64,000 nucleotides of DNA from RUG100 sp050953425 (GTDB taxonomy: Bacteria > Bacillota > Clostridia > Peptostreptococcales > Anaerovoracaceae), in NCBI GenBank assembly GCA_050953425.1, contig JBMNMQ010000003.1:62001-126000 (forward strand), written 5' to 3'. The position numbers and the translations under genes are program-made. Of the stretch, positions 17,723 through 25,896 are shown in pieces. The first letter of the stretch is position 1. Each line of letters starts with the position of its first letter. The notes under the pieces were generated by a model. The model did no database searches. It was given only the letters and a program-made list of their open reading frames with translations, and was not told the DNA's origin.

Positions 17723-17938
17723 TCACTTCCCCTCAACGGATTTCTTCAGCGTGCGCGCCGCAAAAAAGCAGAGTGCGGGCACGATCAGCGAGAGGAGGGC
17801 GGTGAGCACCTTTCCGGCCGTGATGCTGGAAATGAGACTCATCACGGCGAGGGCGAGAACGATGATGCCGAAGACGATGGTGATGACCGACATAACCTTG
17901 AGGGATTTCTGCCCTTTCAGTTCTCTGTTAAGCTGCAT
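17723..17938 (-). CDS. Small two-helix membrane protein
   Basis: A 71-residue protein: a basic amphipathic N-terminus (MQLNRELKGQKSLKVM) followed by two hydrophobic helices (SVITIVFGIIVLALAVMSLI and VLTALLSLIVPALCFFAA) and a short basic tail. No family recognised. The ATG at 17938 has AAGGAAGG upstream; the longer reading frame to 18076 is rejected. It faces the lipoprotein gene across a shared terminator. Confidence 0.7.
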   Translation of the reverse strand: MQLNRELKGQKSLKVMSVITIVFGIIVLALAVMSLISSITAGKVLTALLSLIVPALCFFAARTLKKSVEGK

Positions 17939-18076
17939 GGGATGACCTTCCTTCCTAAAAACAATACAGGCAATAACATTAGTTAATACACACAGGCAAT
18001 GGTTTCTGCCTGCTTCTATTATACCCTGTAATGCCTCGCGCGCACCGAGGGAAAATGTCGGGCAATCAGGCATCAT

Positions 18077-18087
18077 TCGTACTTGAC
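18077..18087 (-). repeat. Interspersed GTCAAGTACGA motif
   Basis: The plus strand reads ATCATTCGTACTTGAC over 18072-18087, almost the same as 30324-30340. The region 17939-18290 has no convincing gene. Confidence 0.5.
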
Positions 18088-18293
18088 GATGGGAAACTGT
18101 TCGTTCCGAAAAAGGAAAAAGACTTTTTCGAAGAGCAGCGGATAAATACAGGAGGAGAATTGATCGGCGAAACAGCAGAAACAGACTTTGTTCTTTGCGC
18201 GGCTCTCGGCGTCCGCCGCTGACGCTCTGCGCCGGTGCTGCATTTGCGCACGGGAAATCGCAGTTTTGTTATGAAAGAATCGCGGTTTTTTTA

Positions 18294-18323
18294 TTGCATT
18301 CGCCGAATAGGGCAGGGTATAAT
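18294..18323 (+). promoter_or_regulatory. Promoter of the SSF symporter gene
   Basis: TTGCAT (18294-18299) and TATAAT (18318-18323) are separated by 18 bases. Confidence 0.7.
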
Positions 18324-18420
18324 CAGCTTTGCCGGCGGATGAAACGATCGTTTCAGGCCAGCAGCAGTCAGCCGGAAGCAGCCGGTCCGCAGCAGCCGGT
18401 CAGGCGGCCGTCAGCTGGCA

Positions 18421-18442
18421 CCGCTGCCTCGCGAGGCAGCGG
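18421..18442. repeat. Perfect 22-bp palindrome in the symporter leader
   Basis: CCGCTGCCTCG is followed directly by its reverse complement. It lies in a GCAGCCGG-rich leader about 100 bases after the promoter and 50 before the start codon. It could be an operator or an RNA hairpin controlling the symporter. Confidence 0.8.
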
Positions 18443-18493
18443 CCGCAGGCAGAAGGAGATCCGGCCGCCGCGGCCGGAAGGGAGAAAACTGTC

Positions 18494-19954
18494 ATGAACC
18501 AAACCGTACTGCTGTCCGTGATTGTGCTGGGCATTTACTTCGCCGCTCTGCTGATCGCTGTGACGCGGGAAAAGAAAAACAACAACGTGCTGGATTACTT
18601 TTTTGCCGGCAGAACGCTGCCGTTCTGGGCGCTTTCTATCACTTTCGTAGCTTCCTGGTGGGGTGCCGGCTCGGCGCTTTCCACGGCGGACCTGGCCTAC
18701 ACTGACGGCATGGGCGCGTTTTTTTACTACGGCGTGCCGGTATTGATCGCCACTTTTTTGATGATGCTGGGCGCCGGCCGTATCCGCCGTGTCGGCTATC
18801 TGACGCAGGGAGAGATGATGAAAGCGCGGTATTCCGAGCCGGTCTCAAAGCTGCTGTCGCTGATGATTCTGATTTTCATGATGTTCAATGCCGCTTCGCA
18901 GATGGTCGGTATCGGAGATTTCTTCGGCTCCTGCATACACCTTCCGTATATCCCGGCCATCCTGATCGGCACGGCCATCGTACTGATTTATTCTCTGCTG
19001 GGCGGCTTTCGTGCGGTGGTGCTGACGGATATTATCCAGTTTGCGCTGCTGACGCTGTCGGCGTTCATCGTCTTTGCCGCGGCCATGCATTTCAGCGGCG
19101 GTCTCGACGGCATTCGGGAAGCAGCCGCCAAAGCGCATCTGTCCGGCTATATGAATATGGGCAGCGGGGTCCAGAAATATATGGCTTATGTCGTCACATT
19201 CGGCTGTTCGTGGTGCATTCAGGCCAATGTCTGGCAGCGGATCAGCGCTGCCCGGGACGCGGCGGAAGCAAAAAAAATGACGACGATGAGCTTTTTCGTC
19301 TATATCCCGCTCTACCTGATCGTCGTGCTGACGGGCATGGCCGGACTGGTTCTCTATCCGCACGGCGTACCGGCGGGCGGTGTCATCAGCCGGATCACGA
19401 CCGATTATCTTTCGCCGTTGCTGTCGGCACTGGTCTTTGCCGGCATTTCCGCGGCCATCATGTCCACGATGGACTCGCTGATCAACACGGCGGCCATGGA
19501 GGTGACGCTGGATCTGCTCCCGGGTGAACGATCGGAAAAGAAAAAGCTGCAGATCTCCGGCATCGCCACTCTGTGTGTCACGCTGGCGGCGCTGCTGATC
19601 GCGATTCGCATTCCGTCGATTCTTTCGATTTCCTGGATGGCTTCCGATGTCATCACCACGGGCGTGTTCGTACCCATGATCCTGGGATTCTTCTGGCGCC
19701 GCGGGAATTCAAAGGGTGCTTTTGCTTCGATGATCTGCGGACTCTCGTACTGTGTGTACAATCTCCTCATCAGCTTCGGCGTTCCGCTGCCGTCGTTCTG
19801 GGAACAGCAGTCGGCGCTGCAGGTAGGGATGGGAATCGGTATATCCGCGCTGGTCTATATAACCGGCAGTCTGCTGACGGCGCCGGAATATGACAGGGCC
19901 GAGGCGTTCATTCACCTGGCAGACAGCGGCAGGAAACAGCGGCCGGCGGCCTGA
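18494..19954 (+). CDS. Sodium:solute symporter (SSF family)
   Basis: A 486-residue membrane protein with about 13 hydrophobic segments and the LeuT-fold SSF pattern: DYFFAGRTLPFWALSITFVASWWGAGS, GRIRRVGYLTQGEMM, YSLLGGFRAVVLTDIIQF (strong SSF signature), CSWCIQANVWQRISAARD, and AGISAAIMSTMDSLIN with the sodium-site serines. It imports an organic solute with sodium; the solute is not predictable here. The ATG at 18494 follows AAGGGAG. The longer frame from 18329 would translate the GC-rich leader and is rejected. It stands alone with its own promoter. Confidence 0.92.
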   Translation: MNQTVLLSVIVLGIYFAALLIAVTREKKNNNVLDYFFAGRTLPFWALSITFVASWWGAGSALSTADLAYTDGMGAFFYYGVPVLIATFLMMLGAGRIRRVGYLTQGEMMKARYSEPVSKLLSLMILIFMMFNAASQMVGIGDFFGSCIHLPYIPAILIGTAIVLIYSLLGGFRAVVLTDIIQFALLTLSAFIVFAAAMHFSGGLDGIREAAAKAHLSGYMNMGSGVQKYMAYVVTFGCSWCIQANVWQRISAARDAAEAKKMTTMSFFVYIPLYLIVVLTGMAGLVLYPHGVPAGGVISRITTDYLSPLLSALVFAGISAAIMSTMDSLINTAAMEVTLDLLPGERSEKKKLQISGIATLCVTLAALLIAIRIPSILSISWMASDVITTGVFVPMILGFFWRRGNSKGAFASMICGLSYCVYNLLISFGVPLPSFWEQQSALQVGMGIGISALVYITGSLLTAPEYDRAEAFIHLADSGRKQRPAA

Positions 19955-20327
19955 GCGAGCCGTGCGGCAGGAAGAGAGCGCCGCAAAGCGAACCGGGTCT
20001 GTGATCCGTGCGTGCGGTCCAGTGAAAGCAGCGCATCACAGCAAGTGATCGACGACGGGAAAAGGCTTTGCAGAGGAAAGACCACCGCAGCGCGAAAGAG
20101 CACCGCTGTGCCGCGATGCTCTTTCCGCTTCCTTCATCGTTTTCACTATTGTTATTCGGCCGGTATGTCAGACCGGTCTGCCGACCGTTCGGTCGGCGGG
20201 TTGAGGAGTGAGCCGACAGCTGCCGGACGGGGTCAAGAGGTCGGCCGCTTTTTTCCGACAGCTGCCGCAGGCTTTCTCCCGGCGCCGTTTTCGGCTTGCT
20301 GCTGTCCGGGATCCGCCCAGTCGGGGG
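19955..20327. other. Gene-free GC-rich region with hairpins
   Basis: Between the symporter and thioredoxin genes no coding pattern is seen. It holds the palindrome AGACCGGTCT (20170-20179), a hairpin GCCGACCG/CGGTCGGC (20180-20197) and two copies of CCGACAGCTGCCG (20212 and 20256). These may terminate the two converging transcripts. Confidence 0.5.
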
Positions 20328-20648
20328 TTATTCCAGCAGCTGCTGCAGCTTTTTCTCCAGCATTGCTTTCGGCATGGCGCCGATCGCGTGGTCGACGGCT
20401 TTGCCGTCCTTGATGAAGACAAAGTTCGGGATGCTCATGACGCCGTATTTTGCCGTCAGCTCCGGATTCCTGTCGGAGTCAACCTTGCCGATTTTGACTC
20501 TGCCGTCGTACTTGGCGGCGAGCTTGGCCACGGCCGGAGACATCATCCGGCACGGCATGCACCAGTCCGCGTAGAAGTCGATCATCACCGGCTCCTTGCT
20601 GCGCAGTACTTCTTCATCGAAATTTTCCTTGGTGAATGTATATTCCAT
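20328..20648 (-). CDS. trxA: Thioredoxin with a WCMPC active site
   Basis: A 106-residue thioredoxin: VMIDFYADWCMPCRMMSPAV with redox Cys30 and Cys33, Asp in the buried position (IDF), then VDSDRNPELTAKYGVMSIPNFVFIKDG with the cis-proline. It reduces cytoplasmic disulfides. The usual middle pair GP is MP here, a change that normally alters redox potential. The ATG is preceded by AAGGAGG. It is divergent from an HxlR-family regulator across 117 bases, a common arrangement for redox-controlled genes. Confidence 0.93.
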   Translation of the reverse strand: MEYTFTKENFDEEVLRSKEPVMIDFYADWCMPCRMMSPAVAKLAAKYDGRVKIGKVDSDRNPELTAKYGVMSIPNFVFIKDGKAVDHAIGAMPKAMLEKKLQQLLE

Positions 20649-20765
20649 TTGTTTTCCTCCTTTTGGCTTGCGTGATCTTTAGGATAAGTATATTATATTA
20701 GGTATGAAAAACATATCAAGTACGCAGTTTATATTGAGCTGGTAAGAAAAAACGGAGCGTGACAA

Positions 20766-21098
20766 ATGGCAAAGGAAATGATCTGTGAGACGGTCGGCGG
20801 CGAAGGCTGCGGCCTCAGAAAAGTGCTGGGCATCATCGGCGGCAAATGGAAAGTGCTCATTCTCTGCGCGATGAAGAGCCGCGGACCGATGCGCTACGGG
20901 CAGCTGCGCCGAACGATTGTCGGCATCACCAATACGATGCTGGCGCAGTCTCTGAAAGAGATGGAAGCCGACGGGCTGGTTCGCCGCCGGCAGTATGACG
21001 AGATGCCGGTGCGGGTGGAGTATTCACTGACAGAGAAAGCGGCCGGCATGATTCCGATCCTGCTGGAGCTCAAGGAATGGGGCGAAAAAAATCTGTAG
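20766..21098 (+). CDS. HxlR-family transcriptional regulator
   Basis: A 110-residue winged-helix protein with the HxlR/MarR-like pattern: VLGIIGGKWKVLILCAMKSRGPMRYGQLRRTIVGITNTMLAQSLKEMEADGLVRRRQY then VEYSLTEKA. Cysteines at positions 7 and 15, before the HTH, are placed as in thiol-sensing relatives (YodB, HypR type). Divergent from thioredoxin, so redox control of that gene is a reasonable inference. No strong Shine-Dalgarno is seen (GGAGCGTGACAA just before ATG). Confidence 0.88.
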   Translation: MAKEMICETVGGEGCGLRKVLGIIGGKWKVLILCAMKSRGPMRYGQLRRTIVGITNTMLAQSLKEMEADGLVRRRQYDEMPVRVEYSLTEKAAGMIPILLELKEWGEKNL

Positions 21099-21198
21099 TC
21101 GGCTGTCGACTGCAGCGTTTTGCGCAGCCCCGGCTGGTACTTCCGGCCGAACACAGCGGCGCGGCAGCCGAAGGGCGAGTATCGATAAGGAATTTTTA

Positions 21199-21226
21199 TT
21201 GTGATGCGGCGAATATATGGTATATT
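21199..21226 (+). promoter_or_regulatory. Promoter of the TMEM175-like gene
   Basis: TTGTGA (21199-21204) and TATATT (21221-21226) are separated by 16 bases, about 105 bases before the start codon. Confidence 0.5.
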
Positions 21227-21331
21227 CAAAGCCGGACGGTAAGGGACCTGTAATGAATCATCCGTGCGATGAGCGCGGCCGACGCGGGAGCTGCGTGGAA
21301 ACGTCAACGGATAAGAAGGAGGAGCAGAGTT

Positions 21332-21901
21332 ATGAGCAAAACCAGACTGGAAGCGATGTCCGACGGTATTCTTGCCATCATCATCACGATCAGTGTTCTC
21401 GAATTAAGCGCGCCGGAGGGAAATACCTGGGCAGACCTTTCAGCGAACCTGCACACGCTGTGGGCCTATCTCGTCGGTTATATCTATATAGCTATCTACT
21501 GGGTGAACCACCACCGTCTGATCGCTTCGGCCGCAAAGATCAGCGGCCGCACGCTGTGGGCAAATTTCCTGTGGCTGTTCTTTGTCTCTCTGATCCCCTT
21601 CGTGACGTCCTGGATTTCCAAGGCGGGGTTTGAAGGCGCTCCGGTTATGTCTTACAGCGGGATCCTGCTGCTGTCGGCCGTCACCTATCACATCCTTGCG
21701 CTCAGCATCGCCCGGGCAAACGGCCGGAAAACCAACCTGTTCAAGCTGATCGGCGGTGACAGGAGAAGCCTCATCACTATCATTGGCTATACCGCGGCAA
21801 TCCCTCTTTCTTATTACTTTGCCATTGTACCGTTTATTCTGTATATTGCGATCGCGATATATTGGATTATTCCGGATGTGGAGACAGATCGGGCAGCCTG
21901 A
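21332..21901 (+). CDS. TMEM175 (DUF1211) family potassium channel-like membrane protein
   Basis: A 189-residue protein with about six hydrophobic segments. The start, KTRLEAMSDGILAIIITISVLEL, has the R-x-x-x-(F/M)SDG signature of the bacterial TMEM175 family, followed by YIYIAIYWVNHHRLI, another conserved part. Bacterial members are potassium-selective channels with a hydrophobic gate. AAGGAGGAG lies before the ATG at 21332. Downstream frames starting at 21269 are longer but lack a ribosome site. A terminator follows. Confidence 0.9.
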   Translation: MSKTRLEAMSDGILAIIITISVLELSAPEGNTWADLSANLHTLWAYLVGYIYIAIYWVNHHRLIASAAKISGRTLWANFLWLFFVSLIPFVTSWISKAGFEGAPVMSYSGILLLSAVTYHILALSIARANGRKTNLFKLIGGDRRSLITIIGYTAAIPLSYYFAIVPFILYIAIAIYWIIPDVETDRAA

Positions 21902-21935
21902 CGGCAGGCGCTGCGACTTGAAATTTTTTTGACGG

Positions 21936-21966
21936 CGGTGCGCGGAGAACGCACCGTTGTTTTTTG
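21936..21966 (+). terminator. Terminator after the TMEM175-like gene
   Basis: CGGTGCG (21936-21942) and CGCACCG (21950-21956) form a stem, followed by TTGTTTTTT. Confidence 0.85.
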
Positions 21967-21980
21967 CGTCGGTAAAAGGG

Positions 21981-22025
21981 TTGACAAATACATCTAATTA
22001 GATTAATATATATCTAGTTAGAGAT
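21981..22025 (+). promoter_or_regulatory. MarR promoter with overlapping palindromic operator
   Basis: TTGACA (21981-21986), 17 bases, TAATAT (22004-22009). The palindrome ATCTAATTAGAT (21992-22003) fills the spacer, and a related ATCTAGTTAGAGAT follows at 22012-22025. This is the expected position for autorepression by the MarR-type product. Confidence 0.75.
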
Positions 22026-22045
22026 AGCAAGGAGGCGATCGAAAC

Positions 22046-22501
22046 GTGGCAGAGGAAAATTACATTTTGATAAAAATGCATCGGATCATCGGCCGGATCG
22101 ACCGGCAGACGGCACATATCGCGGCGAAATACCATCTGACACTGAGCCAGTTCGGTGTTCTGGAAGCCCTGTATCATGTCGGTGATCTCACTGTCGGGGA
22201 GGTGAAGGAAAAAATTCTTTCTTCGGACGGGACCATACCGGTTGTAGTAAAAAATCTGGAAAAGCAGGGACTGCTGTTTCGAAAGCGGGATCCGGCGGAT
22301 AAGCGCAAGAGCATCCTGTCACTGACGGAGCGGGGAAGAACGCTGATCGCTCAGGCGTATCCGGAAAATGAGGAGATGATCGGAAGAGAACTGTCTGTCT
22401 GGTCGAAGGAAGATAAAAAGCGGCTGGCAGCTCTCCTGAAGCAGTATGCGGACGGGGAGCGGGACGACAGTTCCGCACGGAGAAAACAGAAGGACAGATG
22501 A
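22046..22501 (+). CDS. MarR-family transcriptional regulator
   Basis: A 151-residue winged-helix protein: LTLSQFGVLEALYHVGDLTVGEVKEKILSSDGTIPVVVKNLEKQGLLFRKRDPADKRKSILSLTERGR, with the D-x-R-x-x wing turn of MarR proteins. The GTG start is preceded by AAGGAGGCG. Its promoter overlaps an ATCTAATTAGAT palindrome, implying autoregulation. A methyltransferase-like gene follows within 40 bases and is probably in the same operon. Confidence 0.9.
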   Translation: MAEENYILIKMHRIIGRIDRQTAHIAAKYHLTLSQFGVLEALYHVGDLTVGEVKEKILSSDGTIPVVVKNLEKQGLLFRKRDPADKRKSILSLTERGRTLIAQAYPENEEMIGRELSVWSKEDKKRLAALLKQYADGERDDSSARRKQKDR

Positions 22502-22538
22502 ATGATGGCGAAATGTTCACGGAAGGGGGGGAGAAAGC

Positions 22539-23156
22539 ATGATGAATTTTACAAAACTCTTCCGGCGGGAGGGAAAATATCCGAAAACGCTGCTGGATAT
22601 CGGCTGCGGCTCCTGCCCGGAAGGAGAGCAGATCCTCAGCAGCGGCATAGATCTGACCGGCGTCGACCAGGACGGCGAGACGATCCGCAAGGTGCGCCGG
22701 CGACTGCCGCAGGGCGCGTTTGCCGCAGCGGATGCCGCGTTCTGGCTGGACAAACAGGAGCGGCACTATGAGGCCGTCCTGATACGCAGGCCGGATGTGA
22801 TCTTCCGTTCGGAGAACTGGCATCAGGTCTTCCGGCGATTGCCGAAGGTTCTTGGAGACAATGGCAGAGTGGTGGTAACGACGCCCGGTGAAAGCGAGGC
22901 CGGACTTTGTGAAAAATGGCTGCGGGAAACGGCGGATACCGTAAGACGGTCGGCGGCAGGCAATGCGGAGGAGGCGTGGATCGTGACGGCGGCAGATCTC
23001 CGAAAGACGGAAGAAGAGGAGAACAGCCGGGGAAGCTTCATCCAAAGTCTCTCCTGGGAGGAGGACCGGCCGCGCATGGTCTGTGATCTGCGTACCGGTC
23101 GGTGCACGACTGCTTCCGATGGAGGCGGTTCGGCGCCAGAGGAGAAAGAAGCATGA
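22539..23156 (+). CDS. SAM-dependent methyltransferase-like protein
   Basis: A 205-residue protein beginning MMNFTKLF. Residues 17-30 (TLLDIGCGSCPEGE) form the SAM-binding motif I, with an acidic residue at the end of the next strand (LTGVDQDGE). The later part is less typical: KVLGDNGRVVVTTPGESEAG fits the motif IV-VI region, and the last 50 residues are polar. Substrate unknown. GGGGGGAG precedes the tandem ATG codons. It probably shares the MarR transcript. Confidence 0.72.
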   Translation: MMNFTKLFRREGKYPKTLLDIGCGSCPEGEQILSSGIDLTGVDQDGETIRKVRRRLPQGAFAAADAAFWLDKQERHYEAVLIRRPDVIFRSENWHQVFRRLPKVLGDNGRVVVTTPGESEAGLCEKWLRETADTVRRSAAGNAEEAWIVTAADLRKTEEEENSRGSFIQSLSWEEDRPRMVCDLRTGRCTTASDGGGSAPEEKEA

Positions 23157-23243
23157 ACGCCAGCGGGTTTTCATGCTGATGACGTTATGAAATGGATGGA
23201 ACCAAAATGACATGCGGTCTATGGATCAAAGAAAGGATGAATT

Positions 23244-24134
23244 ATGCGTACGAATACACAGGAGAATACACAGGAAAAGAATACAAAGCTTGAAGTGATG
23301 GTTTTCACAGATCCGTACTGCTCCTGGTGCTGGGCAACGGAGCCGATGATTCTGACCATGATGGAGAAATACCGGGATCAGGTGCATTTCCGCTATGTGT
23401 TCGGTGGTCTGATCAAGGACTTTGATGATTTTTATGACGCGCGGAACAATATCCGTGACGCGGCGGCAACGAAGCCGCACTGGAAGATGGTGTCCGAACG
23501 GACCGGACAGCCGATCGATGAGAATCTCTGGGAAGATATCGCACCCATCCGTCACTTTTCCACATGGCCGGCCAATATTGCGGCCAAAGCAGCTTTTCTG
23601 CAGTCCGAGGAAATCGGATTCCATTATCTGAGAAGACTTCGCCGCGCGGCGCTTACGGAGCGAAGAATCATCTCGGAGCAGGCAGTTTACGAGGAACTCG
23701 CCATGGAGACCGCGGGCCTTGATTTCGACCGCTTCCGGAAAGATCTCGAGAACGGAAAGGCAGAAGAGGCATTTCTCGAGGACCAGCAGACCTGCGCCCA
23801 ATGGCAGGCGTTCGGATTCCCGACCATGCTCTTCTACCGGGCCGGAGCGGACGTGGACCATCTGACCCGGGAGAATGCGGTCTACGTCGGCGGCCACAGA
23901 CCGATGGAAACCTATGAACAGGTCATCCGCACACTTTGCCCGGAGATAGAGGACTATCCGGTACGGGATGAGGAACAGCTGCTCGCAGCCTACGGACCGA
24001 TGACGGAGCGCGAACTCGGCCAGATTCAGGATCGATCGAAGGGTGAAGAACTGACCGTTCTGTCCGCCCTCGAAAGGGGCGGATCCGTCAGCCGGTCAAA
24101 GAGAACCCGGGGCAGTATCTGGGCTGCGGCCTGA
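23244..24134 (+). CDS. DsbA-family (FrnE/SpxH-like) thioredoxin-fold protein
   Basis: A 296-residue cytoplasmic protein (no signal peptide). TDPYCSWCWATEPMILTM carries a CSWC motif like FrnE and the YjbH/SpxH adaptor family, followed by YVFGGLI and an all-helical insertion. FGFPTMLFYRAG is the cis-proline region. SpxH-like proteins help ClpXP degrade Spx; FrnE proteins are stress-linked oxidoreductases. The choice between them is open. AAAGGATG precedes the ATG. It converges with the SufB-like gene, 80 bases apart. Confidence 0.85.
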   Translation: MRTNTQENTQEKNTKLEVMVFTDPYCSWCWATEPMILTMMEKYRDQVHFRYVFGGLIKDFDDFYDARNNIRDAAATKPHWKMVSERTGQPIDENLWEDIAPIRHFSTWPANIAAKAAFLQSEEIGFHYLRRLRRAALTERRIISEQAVYEELAMETAGLDFDRFRKDLENGKAEEAFLEDQQTCAQWQAFGFPTMLFYRAGADVDHLTRENAVYVGGHRPMETYEQVIRTLCPEIEDYPVRDEEQLLAAYGPMTERELGQIQDRSKGEELTVLSALERGGSVSRSKRTRGSIWAAA

Positions 24135-24214
24135 TCTTTGCGGAGACGGCTGCCGGCATAGAGGATGTCTCTTCCCCCGGGTGTCTGTCCCTTGATCGGA
24201 TCGGAACTGTATTT

Positions 24215-25135
24215 TCAGCGAAGGAAGCCGCTGATGATTTCTTCTTCCGCCTCCTTTTCCGTCAGTCCGAGCGTCATCAGTTTGATGATCTGATCGCCGG
24301 CGATTTTGCCGATCGCGGCCTCGTGCACCAGCGAAGCGTCGGGGTCGTTGGCTTCCAGCGAGGGGATGGCAAGGATTCGGGCCTGGTCCATGATGATGGA
24401 ATCGCACTCGGTGTGGCCGGAACTCTCGGCGTTTCCGGCGATGCCGAGATTCAGCGTCTGCTGCGAAGCGTCTCTCGCCACGCCCCTTGAAACGATATCG
24501 GCACTGGAGCCCGCGCCGTTGAGGGCGACGTGGTATCCGCTGTCGGCTGTCTGTTCATTGTGCGTCATCAGGCGTTCCCGGACGACCAGTCTGGCGCCTT
24601 CGTCCAGTTCGGCTTTTGTTTCCCGCTTGGTGTTGTCGACGCCCTTGATCTGCGTCATTTCCATCTCCATGACGCTGTTTTCGCCCAGGTGCACCTCGGT
24701 GACGGGGTTGAGAATCCTCTTGCCCTTGCCGGTGCCGCTGCCGAAATGCTTTTCGACGTATCTGACCTTGGCGTTCTTTCCGACCATAAAGCGGTGGATG
24801 CCGTCGTGTTCGGAATCGCTCCCGCCGCAGTTGTCGATGCCGCAGCCGGCCACGATCACGACGTCGCAGTCGTCGGCGACATAAAAATCGTTGTATACGG
24901 TCTCTTCCAGGCCGGACTGGCTGAGGACGACGGGGATGTGGACGATTTCGTTTTTTGTTCCCGGCTTGATTTTCACGTCGATGCCGCTGCCGTCTTCCTT
25001 GGGGATGATATCGATGTGTGCGGTGGAGTTTCTGACTTCCGCTTTGCCGTTGGCGCGGATGTTGACGGCGCCCGTCGGAATACTTTCCAGATCCGCGATT
25101 TCTTTCAGCAGCTGCAGCTGTATCTGATCGAGCAT
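24215..25135 (-). CDS. SufB/SufD-like Fe-S assembly scaffold (minimal SUF, SmsB-like)
   Basis: A 306-residue protein with the right-handed beta-helix pattern of SufB/SufD: HIPVVLSQSGLEETVYNDFYVADDCDVVIVAGCGIDNCG, NAKVRYVEKHFGSGTGKGKRI, and the C-terminal signature VHEAAIGKIAGDQIIKLMTLGLTEKEAEEEIISGFL. It is much shorter than E. coli SufB (about 495 residues) and corresponds to the single SufB/D-type subunit of two-gene SUF-like systems in anaerobes. It likely forms the Fe-S scaffold with the ATPase encoded just upstream (20 bases apart). AGGAGG precedes the ATG. Confidence 0.9.
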   Translation of the reverse strand: MLDQIQLQLLKEIADLESIPTGAVNIRANGKAEVRNSTAHIDIIPKEDGSGIDVKIKPGTKNEIVHIPVVLSQSGLEETVYNDFYVADDCDVVIVAGCGIDNCGGSDSEHDGIHRFMVGKNAKVRYVEKHFGSGTGKGKRILNPVTEVHLGENSVMEMEMTQIKGVDNTKRETKAELDEGARLVVRERLMTHNEQTADSGYHVALNGAGSSADIVSRGVARDASQQTLNLGIAGNAESSGHTECDSIIMDQARILAIPSLEANDPDASLVHEAAIGKIAGDQIIKLMTLGLTEKEAEEEIISGFLR

Positions 25136-25155
25136 TTCAAATTCCTCCTACTCGG

Positions 25156-25896
25156 TTATTGCACTTGTTCTTTGGACAGCATGGAACATACATTGACCGC
25201 GGAGTCCGTCCCGATCAGTTCCGGGAAGATGACATCGCGGGGCCCCTGTTTTTCCACTTTGCCGTCGGCGATGACGATGATGTTGTCGGCGATGTTCAGG
25301 ATCCTTTCCTGGTGGGAAATGATGATGATGGCGCCGTGGTTTTTCTTCTGCATCCGTTCAAACACCTGGATCAGATTCTGGAAGCTCCAGAGGTCGATGC
25401 CGGCTTCCGGTTCGTCAAAGACCGACAGGCTGGTTTTTCGCGCCAGAACAGTCGCGATTTCGACCCGCTTCAGTTCGCCGCCCGACAGACTGTTGTTGAC
25501 CTCCCGGTTCACGTAGTCCTTGGCGCAGAGACCGACTTCGGACAGGAGTTCGCAGGCTTCGTCAATGGAAATGAATTTTCCGGACGCGATGCGCAGCAGG
25601 TCGAAGACGCGAATTCCCTTGAATTTTACCGGCTGCTGCAGGGCATAGCTGATGCCTTTGGCGGCCCGCTCGGTGATGGAAAGATCGGTGATGTCTTCGC
25701 CGTCGAAGAAGATCTTGCCGTGATCCGGCTTTTCGATGCCGGCGATCAGTCTCGCCAGCGTGGACTTGCCCCCGCCGTTGGGACCGGTAATTACGGTGAA
25801 TTTATTGTCTTCAAACTGCATGCTGACATCCCGAATGATGTCGCGTGCGCCTTTGTCCGTCTCAACGCCGAAAGAAATGTTTTGAAGTTCCAGCAT
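25156..25896 (-). CDS. sufC: SufC-like ABC ATPase (minimal SUF, SmsC-like)
   Basis: A 246-residue ABC ATPase: Walker A GPNGGGKST, Q-loop around ISYALQQPVKFKG, signature NSLSGGELKRVEI, Walker B LSVFDEPEAGID and switch His in IIIISHQERIL. The SGGELKR.E form together with EPEAGID is typical of SufC. The start at 25896 has AGGAGG seven bases upstream; the longer frame to 25962 is rejected. It is co-transcribed with the single SufB/D-type gene. SufS, SufU and SufE genes are not present here. Confidence 0.93.
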   Translation of the reverse strand: MLELQNISFGVETDKGARDIIRDVSMQFEDNKFTVITGPNGGGKSTLARLIAGIEKPDHGKIFFDGEDITDLSITERAAKGISYALQQPVKFKGIRVFDLLRIASGKFISIDEACELLSEVGLCAKDYVNREVNNSLSGGELKRVEIATVLARKTSLSVFDEPEAGIDLWSFQNLIQVFERMQKKNHGAIIIISHQERILNIADNIIVIADGKVEKQGPRDVIFPELIGTDSAVNVCSMLSKEQVQ

